This document shows, one piece after another, positions 1 to 6,869 of a stretch of DNA of 18,569 nt. The stretch is taken from contig JBEIJQ010000057.1 of NCBI GenBank assembly GCA_040380145.1, positions 1 through 18,569 on the forward strand. The letters run 5' to 3'. The notes under the pieces were generated by a model. That model made no database searches, was not told the origin of the DNA, and was given only the letters and a program-made list of their open reading frames with translations. Both the position numbers and the translations under genes were made by a program. This DNA comes from JBEIJQ01 sp040380145. GTDB lineage: Bacteria > Bacteroidota > Bacteroidia > Chitinophagales > Saprospiraceae. Each line of letters starts with the position of its first letter. Position 1 is the first letter of the stretch.

Positions 1-2085
1 CCCACCGGAGGAACGCCCGGCTACCAGTTCAACTGGTCGAACGGAGCCACTTCCGAGGATATTGCCGGTCTGACGCTCGGGGTGTACCAGATCACCGTTA
101 CGGATGCGAACGCCTGTACCTTCTCCACCTCGGCCATCGTGCCCGAGCCGACCGACCTGACGCTTTCCATCACCGTCCAAAATGCCATTTGCTACACTTC
201 CGCCACCGGTTCGATCGATCTGGTGCCGGTGGGCGGCACTCCCGCATACACTTTCTCGTGGAGCAACGGAGCGGTTACCGAGGATATCACGGTCTTGACG
301 GCCGGCCCGTATGCCGTGACCGTGACCGATGCCAACGGATGCACCGAAACCATTTCGGGCACGGTGGCCGAGCCGCCGCCGTTCTTGATCGCGCAGACGG
401 GCATGACCCCGACCGATTGCTGGTATTCCTGTGACGGCAACGCCAGTGTGCTGGCCACTGGTGGTACTCCTTTCCCGTTCGGTTACGAGTATGTCTGGAA
501 CGACGGCCAGACCTCGCCCTCGGCCCTGAATCTTTGCGCCGGTCCGTATTCGGTGACGGCCAGCGACGAAAACGGTTGCACCGCCACTTTCAGCGTCACT
601 GTTACCTCTCCCACGGCCATATCGCCCTCGGTCACCACTACGCCGCTTTCCTGTTTCAACGGCAGTGACGGTACCGCGACCGCCTCCGCATCTGGTGGAA
701 CACCGGGATACAATTATCTGTGGAACACCGGCAATGTCGGACCTTTCCAAGTCAATCTGCCCCGCGGAAATGTGTTCGTCACGGTCTCCGATGCCAACGG
801 CTGCACGATTTCCACTTCTTCTTTCGTCAGTTCGCCCAACCCGCTCAGCGGCAACCCATCTTCTATCGATGCGGCCTGCGCCGATCTGGCCAATGGTGCG
901 ATCGCGTTGAACCCGACCGGTGGAACGGCTCCTTACTTTTATCAGTGGAGCGACGGACAAACGAATGCCGTGGCGATCGGAATCGGAGCCGGTTCTCCGA
1001 TGAACGTAACCTTGACGGACGGCAACGGCTGCGACACGACTTTCTTTGCGCTCGAAGTCGGCGAACCGCTCCCCTTGCAAATGATCGCATCGGTGCTCAA
1101 CGATCCTTTCTGTACTGGTGCCGCCTCTGGCTCCGCGACGGCCACCGTTTTCGGCGGAACCCCGGTTTATACCTTCGAATGGGATCTCAACACGGCCGGT
1201 CAAACGGTCAATACGCTCACTGCGGGATTGCACACCGTCACCGTGACCGATGCCAACGGCTGTACGACTGTCGATACGGTTGCTCTGATCGATCCACTGC
1301 CGGTCGTCGGTGAATTCACGGCCATTGGGGTTGTTTGTTTCGGTCAAGAAAACGGGGCCATCTATGTGGACACGATTTCCGGAGGAACGTCTCCCTACGA
1401 AGTTTCCATCAACGGCACCGATTATTTCCCGAACATCAATACGGGATACCGCTTCGATGGACTCGTGGCAGGTCCTTACGAAGCGTATGTCACCGACCTC
1501 TACGGATGCGCCGATACGGTCCAACTCGAGATCGTACAGCCCGCCGAAGTACAGATGTTCGTAGGATTGGACACGACCATACAGCTCGGCGACAGCGTGT
1601 TGATCATGGCCACCATCGCCAGTGCGCCCGAAGGCTATACCTTGGCCTGGACCCCCGCCACGGCCCTTTCCTGCGATTCCTGCCTGCAGACTTGGGCGAT
1701 GCCCTTTGTGACGACCCAGTACACACTGACCTGGTCAGATTCCAACGGCTGTACGGGCTTCGACCGCATAACGGTCGAAGTGACGCCCGAACGCCGGGTC
1801 TTCATCCCGAACGCCTTTTCGCCCAACGACGACGGCCTCAACGATGTATTCATGGTGTACGGCGGAACGGGTGTTTACCGCATCAACGATTTCCAGATCT
1901 TCGATCGCTGGGGCGAACTGTTGTTCTCTCGCACGGATTTTTTCCCGAATGATCCGCTCAACGGTTGGGACGGGATGTTCAAGGGCAAAATGATGAACCC
2001 CGGCGCATATGTTTACTTCGTGGAAGTTGAATTCGTGGACGGCAGGGTCCTGATGTACAAAGGCGATATCAACTTGATCCGGTAA
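1..2085 (+). CDS. SprB-repeat surface protein with T9SS type B C-terminal sorting domain (5' partial)
   Basis: The frame is open from the first base, so the gene begins upstream of the window; 694 residues are visible. It is made of seven SprB-type repeats (the first cut by the window edge), each with a Cys near its start, a GGTP.Y..W..G core and an end like VTVTDANGC. The first Cys codons of repeats 2 to 7 lie at 190, 418, 652, 877, 1111 and 1336, a period of 225-234 bp. A PKD-like segment follows (about residues 510-590), then the last 96 residues, from RVFIPNAFSPNDDGLND, which match the gliding-motility-associated C-terminal domain (T9SS type B sorting signal). Such proteins cross the outer membrane by the type IX system and stay on the surface or are released; many are adhesins. 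The paired Cys of each repeat may form disulfides (inference). Ligand unknown. Confidence 0.93.
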   Translation, partial: PTGGTPGYQFNWSNGATSEDIAGLTLGVYQITVTDANACTFSTSAIVPEPTDLTLSITVQNAICYTSATGSIDLVPVGGTPAYTFSWSNGAVTEDITVLTAGPYAVTVTDANGCTETISGTVAEPPPFLIAQTGMTPTDCWYSCDGNASVLATGGTPFPFGYEYVWNDGQTSPSALNLCAGPYSVTASDENGCTATFSVTVTSPTAISPSVTTTPLSCFNGSDGTATASASGGTPGYNYLWNTGNVGPFQVNLPRGNVFVTVSDANGCTISTSSFVSSPNPLSGNPSSIDAACADLANGAIALNPTGGTAPYFYQWSDGQTNAVAIGIGAGSPMNVTLTDGNGCDTTFFALEVGEPLPLQMIASVLNDPFCTGAASGSATATVFGGTPVYTFEWDLNTAGQTVNTLTAGLHTVTVTDANGCTTVDTVALIDPLPVVGEFTAIGVVCFGQENGAIYVDTISGGTSPYEVSINGTDYFPNINTGYRFDGLVAGPYEAYVTDLYGCADTVQLEIVQPAEVQMFVGLDTTIQLGDSVLIMATIASAPEGYTLAWTPATALSCDSCLQTWAMPFVTTQYTLTWSDSNGCTGFDRITVEVTPERRVFIPNAFSPNDDGLNDVFMVYGGTGVYRINDFQIFDRWGELLFSRTDFFPNDPLNGWDGMFKGKMMNPGAYVYFVEVEFVDGRVLMYKGDINLIR

Positions 2086-2098
2086 AATTCCCGGGAGA

Positions 2099-2129
2099 TT
2101 CGTTTTGAAGACTTTCTTCTTGCAACGAA
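2099..2129 (+). terminator. Possible hairpin after the repeat-protein gene
   Basis: TTCGTT (2099-2104) pairs with AACGAA (2124-2129), and inside it GAAG (2107-2110) pairs with CTTC (2116-2119) around a 5-nt loop. It lies 14 bp after the stop codon. There is no T tract directly after it, so it is a weak terminator candidate; a T7 run follows only at about 2162. Confidence 0.3.
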
Positions 2130-2175
2130 GCCCTGTTTTGAACCGATCCGCGTGCGAAGTGTTTTTTTGTGGACA

Positions 2176-2199
2176 TTCCTTTTTTTCGAAAAAAAGGAA
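2176..2199. repeat. 24-bp perfect palindrome, TTCC-T7-CG-A7-GGAA
   Basis: A perfect inverted repeat with its centre between 2187 and 2188, in the 138-bp gap between the repeat-protein gene and the peroxiredoxin gene. As RNA it would be an A/U-rich hairpin with almost no loop. It could act as a bidirectional terminator, or as a binding site for a dimeric regulator of the peroxiredoxin-clpS-aat unit. Related T8-CG(G)-A7 stretches occur at 8602-8618 and 12903-12920. No TAnnTTTG promoter was found in this gap. Confidence 0.6.
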
Positions 2200-2223
2200 C
2201 TTTATTTCACATTTTTTTCTTGA

Positions 2224-2700
2224 ATGCACATGTCTGTAAAAATCGGCGACAAAGCCCCCCAATTCACTCTGTTCGACCACCAGCGCAAAGAAGTTTCCCT
2301 TTCTGATTTTCAGGGAAAAAATGTGGTGCTGTTGTTCTTTCCCGCTGCGTTCACCGGCGTTTGCACGACCGAGCTCTGCTCTACCCGCGACGACATTGCG
2401 ACCTACAACGGGCTCAACGCCCAAGTATTGGGAATTTCGGTGGATTCTCCTTTTGCCCTCGGCAAATACCACGAAGAGCAAAACCTCAATTTCCCGTTGC
2501 TCTCCGACTTCAATGCAGCGGCCTGTACCGCCTATGGCGCGAAATACGATAACTTTGTGTTCGGCATGCAGAACGTCGCTCGTCGCAGTGCGTTTGTGAT
2601 AGACGGCAACGGCGCGATACGCTATGCCGAGGTTTTGGAAAGTGCGGGAGATCTGCCCAATTTTGCTGCCGTCAAAGAAACTTTGGAAAATTTGAAATAA
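2224..2700 (+). CDS. Peroxiredoxin, BCP/AhpE-like (AhpC/TSA family)
   Basis: A 158-residue thioredoxin-fold peroxidase that reduces hydrogen peroxide and organic hydroperoxides in the cytoplasm. The active-site motif PxxxTxxC is present as PAAFTGVC, giving Cys47 as the peroxidatic residue. Cys52 sits five residues later, the spacing of the resolving cysteine in atypical two-Cys BCP proteins, and Cys101 is a third cysteine. Arg120 or Arg121 in NVARRSAFVID fits the conserved active-site arginine. No signal peptide. Start: ATG 2224 or ATG 2230 (MSVKIGDKAP) are both possible; no Shine-Dalgarno decides it. The stop is 14 bp before clpS, so the three genes are probably one transcript. The exact subclass is uncertain. 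Confidence 0.93.
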   Translation: MHMSVKIGDKAPQFTLFDHQRKEVSLSDFQGKNVVLLFFPAAFTGVCTTELCSTRDDIATYNGLNAQVLGISVDSPFALGKYHEEQNLNFPLLSDFNAAACTAYGAKYDNFVFGMQNVARRSAFVIDGNGAIRYAEVLESAGDLPNFAAVKETLENLK

Positions 2701-2714
2701 AAACAGCTCGAACT

Positions 2715-3005
2715 ATGCCGCAATTGTTCCCCTTTGAAGAAACAGACATCGCCGTTGAAGAAGACGTTTCCTCCGAATCTTTGGAAACATACAGACTGGT
2801 GGTGTACAACGACGATGTCAACACCTTCGCGTGGGTCATCGAGTGTTTTATCAAAGTGCTCAAGCACTCGCATGAGCAAGCGGAGCAATTGTCGTACATG
2901 ATCCACTTCAACGGCAGGGCCATCGTCAAGGAAGGTTCCGAAGAATCCCTCCGCCCCAAAAAAGAAGCGCTTTTGGAACGAGGTCTCTCGGCCGTTATCG
3001 AATAA
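2715..3005 (+). CDS. clpS: ATP-dependent Clp protease adaptor ClpS
   Basis: A 96-residue adaptor that binds proteins with a bulky hydrophobic N-terminal residue and delivers them to the ClpA- or ClpC-type unfoldase for degradation. The core LVVYNDDVNTF (residues 28-38) holds the N-degron pocket residues Asn32-Asp33-Asp34, matching E. coli Asn34-Asp35-Asp36; His64 in YMIHFNG matches E. coli His66. The C-terminus GLSAVIE is typical. The first 24 residues are an acidic extension, as expected for the flexible tail that engages the unfoldase. It lies between the peroxiredoxin gene (14 bp) and aat (4 bp). No clpA or clpC is in the window. Confidence 0.97.
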   Translation: MPQLFPFEETDIAVEEDVSSESLETYRLVVYNDDVNTFAWVIECFIKVLKHSHEQAEQLSYMIHFNGRAIVKEGSEESLRPKKEALLERGLSAVIE

Positions 3006-3009
3006 GGCC

Positions 3010-3720
3010 GTGGAAGAAGAGTTTCTGGACCTCTTTTTTTTGGACGATTCCGATGGGATTCGTTTTCCCGATCCTTCTCTGGCAGATGCCGACGGACTCA
3101 CGGCCATCGGTGGGGACTTGTCTATACCTAGGTTGCTCGAAGCCTATCGCATCGGGCTTTTCCCGTGGTACAATCCCCAGGATTCACCCATCTGGTGGTG
3201 TCCAGATCCCCGCTATGTGATTTTCCCGGAGGAGATCAGCATCTCGAAAACCATGCGACAGACCTTGCGGAGGGAGGTGTTCCGCGTTACTTTCGACCAG
3301 TGTTTCGAAAGGGTCATGAGGGCCTGTGGCAAAACCCCGCGCAGCGGACAGTCGGGCACTTGGGTCTCCCGTGACTTTTTGGAGGCCTACACCGAGCTCC
3401 ATCGCTTGGGCTACGCCCATTCGGTGGAAGTGTGGCACGGCGACGAATTGGCCGGCGGACTGTACGGGGTTTGCCTCGGAAAATGTTTCTTCGGGGAATC
3501 CATGTTCACGTGGGTGGACAATGCTTCCAAAACGGCGCTGATCACGCTCGCGCGCCATTTGCAGGAGCGCGGTTTTTGGCTGATCGATTGTCAAATGCGC
3601 ACCGAACATTTGGTGAGCATGGGCGCCCGGGGTATTCCCCGCGCTGATTTTTTGGACTACATGCGCCGCAACGAAGCCGAAAAAACGCCACTCGGCAGTT
3701 GGGCGCATTGGATATTATAA
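3010..3720 (+). CDS. aat: Leucyl/phenylalanyl-tRNA--protein transferase
   Basis: A 236-residue cytoplasmic enzyme that transfers Leu or Phe from charged tRNA to the N-terminus of proteins starting with Lys or Arg, creating the degron that ClpS reads. Family landmarks in order: FPDPSLADADGLTAIGGDLS (20-38), RIGLFPWYN (47-55), WWCPDPR (62-68), SGTWVSRDFLEAY (115-127), HSVEVW, GGLYGVCLGKCFFGESMF (149-166) and LIDCQM (191-196). The GNAT-fold catalytic part is complete. The start is GTG 3010, 4 bp after the clpS stop, so translation is probably coupled. A run of eight T at 3034-3041 lies early in the gene and encodes part of DLFFLDD; a slip there would disrupt the whole protein. Placing aat beside clpS links two consecutive steps of one pathway. 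Confidence 0.97.
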   Translation: MEEEFLDLFFLDDSDGIRFPDPSLADADGLTAIGGDLSIPRLLEAYRIGLFPWYNPQDSPIWWCPDPRYVIFPEEISISKTMRQTLRREVFRVTFDQCFERVMRACGKTPRSGQSGTWVSRDFLEAYTELHRLGYAHSVEVWHGDELAGGLYGVCLGKCFFGESMFTWVDNASKTALITLARHLQERGFWLIDCQMRTEHLVSMGARGIPRADFLDYMRRNEAEKTPLGSWAHWIL

Positions 3721-3728
3721 TATCTTTG
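3699..3728 (+). promoter_or_regulatory. Bacteroidota promoter for the outer-membrane protein gene
   Basis: A TTG at 3699-3701 and TATCTTTG at 3721-3728 are separated by 19 bp, matching the known Bacteroidota pattern of a -33 TTG/TTTG and a -7 TAnnTTTG. It overlaps the end of aat, and the start codon lies 43 bp after the -7 element. Confidence 0.7.
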
Positions 3729-3771
3729 CCCTGTACAAACTTCTTTTGTTCCAAACCAAAAATTCATCCGT

Positions 3772-4431
3772 ATGAAGAAATTATCCATTTTGTTTGCCGC
3801 TTTGGCACTCTCTGCCACGGCTTTTGCCCAAAAAGGCCTCGAGTTGGGCATCAACATCGCTCCCCAAAACACGTGGATCTTCAACCAACAGGATTTTGAT
3901 GCGGGCGATGAACTCAATTTCCGCGCTACGATTGGATACAACGTTGGAGCCAATGTGGGCTACAATTTCACCAATTCGATCGGGCTGCGCTCCGGGATCG
4001 GTTTCTCGGCCCAGGGACAGAATTACATCAACGATAATTTTGATATTCCTTCCGCTATTAAACTGAATTACCTGAAAGTTCCTGTTCTCGTCAAGTTCAA
4101 CTCCGATCCCCAATCTGCCACGGCGTTCTTGGCCACAATGGGTGTGGATATGGGCTTTTTGATGGGCGGAAAAGCCACGGTCGACGGTGTTGAAGTCCCT
4201 GGGCTCGATGTGAAGGACTATTACAACAGTTTCGATCTCGCTGCTGTGATCGGACTTGGCCTGCAAGCTCGCTTGACCGACCAGCTCAACCTCAACTTCA
4301 TGCTGCGCGTTTCGTATTCACTTCTCGACATCGAAAACGAAGATTTCAAAGACGTTGGGCGCGAATCTGCCAATCACATGATCGGCGGTCTGCAGATCGG
4401 TGCCAACTACATTCTCTTCGGAGAAGAATAA
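3772..4431 (+). CDS. Small outer-membrane beta-barrel protein (PorT/OMP_b-brl_2-like)
   Basis: A 219-residue protein with a clear signal peptide (KK at 2-3, a hydrophobic stretch, cleavage likely after residue 19 in TAFAQ). The mature part shows alternating amphipathic strands with turn residues, as in GLELGINIAPQN, TIGYNVGANVGYNFTNSIGLRSGIGFSAQGQNY and LNYLKVPVLVKF, and ends in a strand near GGLQIGANYILF. This fits the outer-membrane beta-barrel family common in Bacteroidota and related to PorT. Function is not known; most members are simply abundant outer-membrane proteins. It has its own promoter and a strong terminator, so it appears to be a single-gene unit. Confidence 0.85.
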   Translation: MKKLSILFAALALSATAFAQKGLELGINIAPQNTWIFNQQDFDAGDELNFRATIGYNVGANVGYNFTNSIGLRSGIGFSAQGQNYINDNFDIPSAIKLNYLKVPVLVKFNSDPQSATAFLATMGVDMGFLMGGKATVDGVEVPGLDVKDYYNSFDLAAVIGLGLQARLTDQLNLNFMLRVSYSLLDIENEDFKDVGRESANHMIGGLQIGANYILFGEE

Positions 4432-4451
4432 AAAAAATTCCTCTTTTTTTG

Positions 4452-4482
4452 GCCATCCCCTATCGGGGATGGCTTTTTTTTT
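4452..4482 (+). terminator. Rho-independent terminator
   Basis: A 9-bp perfect stem GCCATCCCC / GGGGATGGC with a 4-nt TATC loop, followed by nine T. It begins 20 bp after the stop of the outer-membrane protein gene. An A8 run before the stem (starting at about 4430) could make it work weakly in the other direction too. It argues against starting the next gene at the in-frame TTG 4449. Confidence 0.9.
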
Positions 4483-4511
4483 CTCTTTTTTTATCTTGCG
4501 AAAAAAAACAA

Positions 4512-5252
4512 GTGGAGATCCGGGGAAAGTTGTTTTTGCTTTGGGCGATACCTTGCTGGGTGTTGAGCGCCTTCGGGGCTTTTTGCTGCTACGTTTTTGT
4601 TTTTGGGATTTTCCCTTCGGAAAAAGCGTACGGAATGGCCTACCGCATCACGAACGGTTGGGGCAGGGCCGTGCTCGCTTTCTTGTTTTGCCGGACAAAG
4701 GTGGTCGGCCGCGAAAAGCTGGATCCTCGGCTAAACTATGTGCTGGTCAGCAACCACCGGGCCTTGGTGGACATACCTTTGTGCCAGGTGGCATCGCCCG
4801 TACCTTTTTCTTTTTTGGCCAAAGCGGAAACCCTTTCTTATCCCGTGGTCGGTTTCTTGGTGCGCAACATGCACCTGCCCGTGGACCGTCGCAGCCCGGA
4901 AAGCCGCGCCCAAGGATTCGAGCGCATGGTCGAGCATGTGCGCCGCGGGCGTTCGGTGCACATTTATGTGGAGGGCACGCGCAACCGCACCGACGAGCCG
5001 CTTTTGCCTTTTTACGACGGCGCTTTTCGATTGGCCGTCGCCACGGGCACGCCGATCGCCGTTTTGGCCATTGTGGGCTCGGAAAAATTAAGTCCTCCCC
5101 AAGGGAGTTTCCGGATTTTCCCTTTTGGGCGGGTAAAATGCGTCTGGACCGAAACGATCGAAACCGATGGGCTCACGGAATCGGATGTTCCGCAACTCAA
5201 ACAACGGGTCAGGGAGCTGATCTTGCGCGAGTTGGAAGAGGGAATCCTCTGA
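4512..5252 (+). CDS. 1-acyl-sn-glycerol-3-phosphate acyltransferase-like protein (PlsC family)
   Basis: A 246-residue membrane-associated acyltransferase, expected to add an acyl chain to lysophosphatidate or a related lysolipid. Motif I is NHRALVD (His82, Asp87: HX4D), motif III is VEGTR (153-157), and the end of motif II appears around HLPVDRR. One or two N-terminal hydrophobic segments (residues 7-34) should hold it at the inner membrane. The reading frame is open back to a TTG at 4449, but that lies in the terminator of the previous gene, so GTG 4512 is the best start; it would give VEIRGKLFLLW. A weak -7-like TATCTTG lies at 4492-4498. It faces pntAA with only 8 bp between the two stop codons. 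The exact acyl acceptor cannot be told. Confidence 0.88.
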   Translation: MEIRGKLFLLWAIPCWVLSAFGAFCCYVFVFGIFPSEKAYGMAYRITNGWGRAVLAFLFCRTKVVGREKLDPRLNYVLVSNHRALVDIPLCQVASPVPFSFLAKAETLSYPVVGFLVRNMHLPVDRRSPESRAQGFERMVEHVRRGRSVHIYVEGTRNRTDEPLLPFYDGAFRLAVATGTPIAVLAIVGSEKLSPPQGSFRIFPFGRVKCVWTETIETDGLTESDVPQLKQRVRELILRELEEGIL

Positions 5253-5260
5253 ACCGGCTT

Positions 5261-6367
5261 TCACGATGCGGCCGCATCTGCCTTTCCGATACGGATGGCT
5301 CGGAGAATGTCGTGGTTCCAATCGAAAGCGGCCTGCCCGTTTTTGTCCACGAACAGTTTGAGCAGGTTCAGGATGTTGTTGCCCAACAGGGTGCTTGCAT
5401 CGGCGGGCTGTCGCGCCGCCAGGTGTGAATTGCCCAAGATGGTCACGCCGTTCACCGAAACGGTCTGTCCGTCTTGTGTCAGTTCGCAGTTGCCCCCGGT
5501 GGAGGCGGCCAAGTCCACCACGACCGAGCCGGGGCGCATTTGCCCGACCGTTTCGGCGGTGAGCAGGATGGGGGCTTTTCGGCCCCGTACTTGGGCGGTG
5601 CAGATCACGACATCGGACTTTGAAGCACGGGCCTGTACTTCCGCGCGCTGGCGGGCGAGAAATTCCTCGGATTGTTGGACGGCGTAGCCGCCGGCTCCGC
5701 GGTCGTCCACGGCGCCCTCCACTTCGACGAATTTCGCGCCCAGGCTGAGCACTTCTTCTTTGGCGGCCGCACGGGTGTCGAACGCCTCCACGGTGGCCCC
5801 GAGGCGGCGTGCGGTGGCGATGGCCTGCAATCCCGCCACGCCCGCGCCCAGCACCAGCACTTTGGCTGGGGGAATGCTGCCCGCAGCGGTGATCAGCATC
5901 GGAAAGTAGCGGGGCAGTAGCGCGGCACCGGCCAGTACCGCTTGGTAACCTGCGATGGAGGCCATGGACGACAGCACGTCCATGGATTGCGCGATGGTGG
6001 TGCGCGGCATCATATCGAGGCTGAGCACATGGACCAGCGGAAATCTGCCCACGCGCGCCTCGATGTCGGGATCGTTGTAGGGTTGGTACAGTCCGAGCAC
6101 CACGCCGTCGGGTTTGATCCGCGTCAAATCGGCATCGGACAAGGGATGGATGGCGGCCACCAAGTCGCAATCGGAGAGAAGGTCGGTACGGCCGGCTTTG
6201 GTGGCCCCAGCGGACAAGTATTCCGAATCGGGAAACGACGAGCGCAGGCCAGCTCCCGGTTCGAAAAACACGGTGCAGCGCATTTGGACAAGCTTTTCGA
6301 CGGTTTTGGGCGCGAATGCGATCCGAGTTTCTCCGGGATGGGTCTCTTGGAGGATTCCTATTTTCAT
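5261..6367 (-). CDS. pntAA: NAD(P) transhydrogenase subunit alpha part 1 (NAD-binding domain I)
   Basis: A 368-residue soluble domain I of the proton-translocating transhydrogenase, which binds NAD(H) and passes hydride to NADP(H) on the beta subunit. The N-terminal half begins MKIGILQETHPGETRIAF; the Rossmann motif is LVLGAGVAGLQA (171-182). The segment PRTTIAQSMDVLSS carries Arg122, Gln127 and Asp130 with the spacing of the RQD loop of Rhodospirillum transhydrogenase (127, 132, 135), which favours this over alanine dehydrogenase. The mobile loop RGAGGYA follows. Start is ATG 6367; a longer TTG start at 6388 is unlikely. Length fits the split form in which alpha is two proteins. Neither the membrane part (pntAB) nor pntB is beside it: mscL lies upstream and the convergent acyltransferase gene downstream. 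Confidence 0.92.
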   Translation of the reverse strand: MKIGILQETHPGETRIAFAPKTVEKLVQMRCTVFFEPGAGLRSSFPDSEYLSAGATKAGRTDLLSDCDLVAAIHPLSDADLTRIKPDGVVLGLYQPYNDPDIEARVGRFPLVHVLSLDMMPRTTIAQSMDVLSSMASIAGYQAVLAGAALLPRYFPMLITAAGSIPPAKVLVLGAGVAGLQAIATARRLGATVEAFDTRAAAKEEVLSLGAKFVEVEGAVDDRGAGGYAVQQSEEFLARQRAEVQARASKSDVVICTAQVRGRKAPILLTAETVGQMRPGSVVVDLAASTGGNCELTQDGQTVSVNGVTILGNSHLAARQPADASTLLGNNILNLLKLFVDKNGQAAFDWNHDILRAIRIGKADAAAS

Positions 6368-6454
6368 GGCCGGACTGCGATAAAACAAGGTGGCGAAATC
6401 TCTCTCTACGGGGATACTTGGGGCTTCTTGCCGTGAAGGCTCTTCTTTTGCTTT

Positions 6455-6856
6455 TTAACCTCTGTTTTTCAACAGATCGCGGATTTCCGCGAGCAGGTTC
6501 TCCTCGTTGGAGGGGGCGGGCGGCGCGGCGGGGGCTTCGGCGGCTTGTTTTTTGGTGGCTGCGGAGGCTTTCATCAGCAAAAACACGATGGAGGCGATGA
6601 TCAGGAAGTTGATGATCGCTTGGATCAATTTGCCGTATCCGATCACGACGTCGCTGTTTGCTGCCGAGGTGTCGTCGAACAGCACGATCGCCAATTCGGA
6701 AAAGTTGACGCGCCCCAGCACGAAACCGATGGGGGGCATCAAAATGTCGTTGACCATAGAAGCGATCACTGGGCCGAAAGCGCCGCCCATGACGACGGCG
6801 AGCGCCAAGTCGAGGATGTTTCCTTGCGAAAGGAAGGTTTTGAATTCTTTGAACAT
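6455..6856 (-). CDS. mscL: Large-conductance mechanosensitive channel MscL
   Basis: A 133-residue inner-membrane channel that forms a pentamer and opens under membrane tension to release solutes during hypo-osmotic shock. The N-terminal amphipathic helix FKEFKTFLSQGN leads into TM1 (about 15-45, with LALAVVMGGAFGPVIASMVNDILMPP split over the usual gate glycines), a short periplasmic loop with FSELAIVL, TM2 (74-96) and a C-terminal helix EENLLAEIRDLL after an Ala/Pro-rich linker (107-116). All family landmarks are present. It begins 13 bp after the fbp stop, so it is probably read from the fbp promoter. Confidence 0.97.
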   Translation of the reverse strand: MFKEFKTFLSQGNILDLALAVVMGGAFGPVIASMVNDILMPPIGFVLGRVNFSELAIVLFDDTSAANSDVVIGYGKLIQAIINFLIIASIVFLLMKASAATKKQAAEAPAAPPAPSNEENLLAEIRDLLKNRG

Positions 6857-6869
6857 GAGAGGATTTTTT

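Noticed and set aside
1735..2481. A 248-residue minus-strand open frame
   Set aside because: It is antisense to the T9SS sorting domain and the peroxiredoxin gene and resembles no known protein.
4400..5428. A 342-residue plus-strand open frame across the terminator and the acyltransferase gene
   Set aside because: It is in the wrong frame for the HX4D and EGTR motifs and reads through a strong terminator.
6368..6454. A promoter or small RNA in the 87-bp gap between mscL and pntAA
   Set aside because: No TAnnTTTG element and only a short GCC..GGC pairing were seen.
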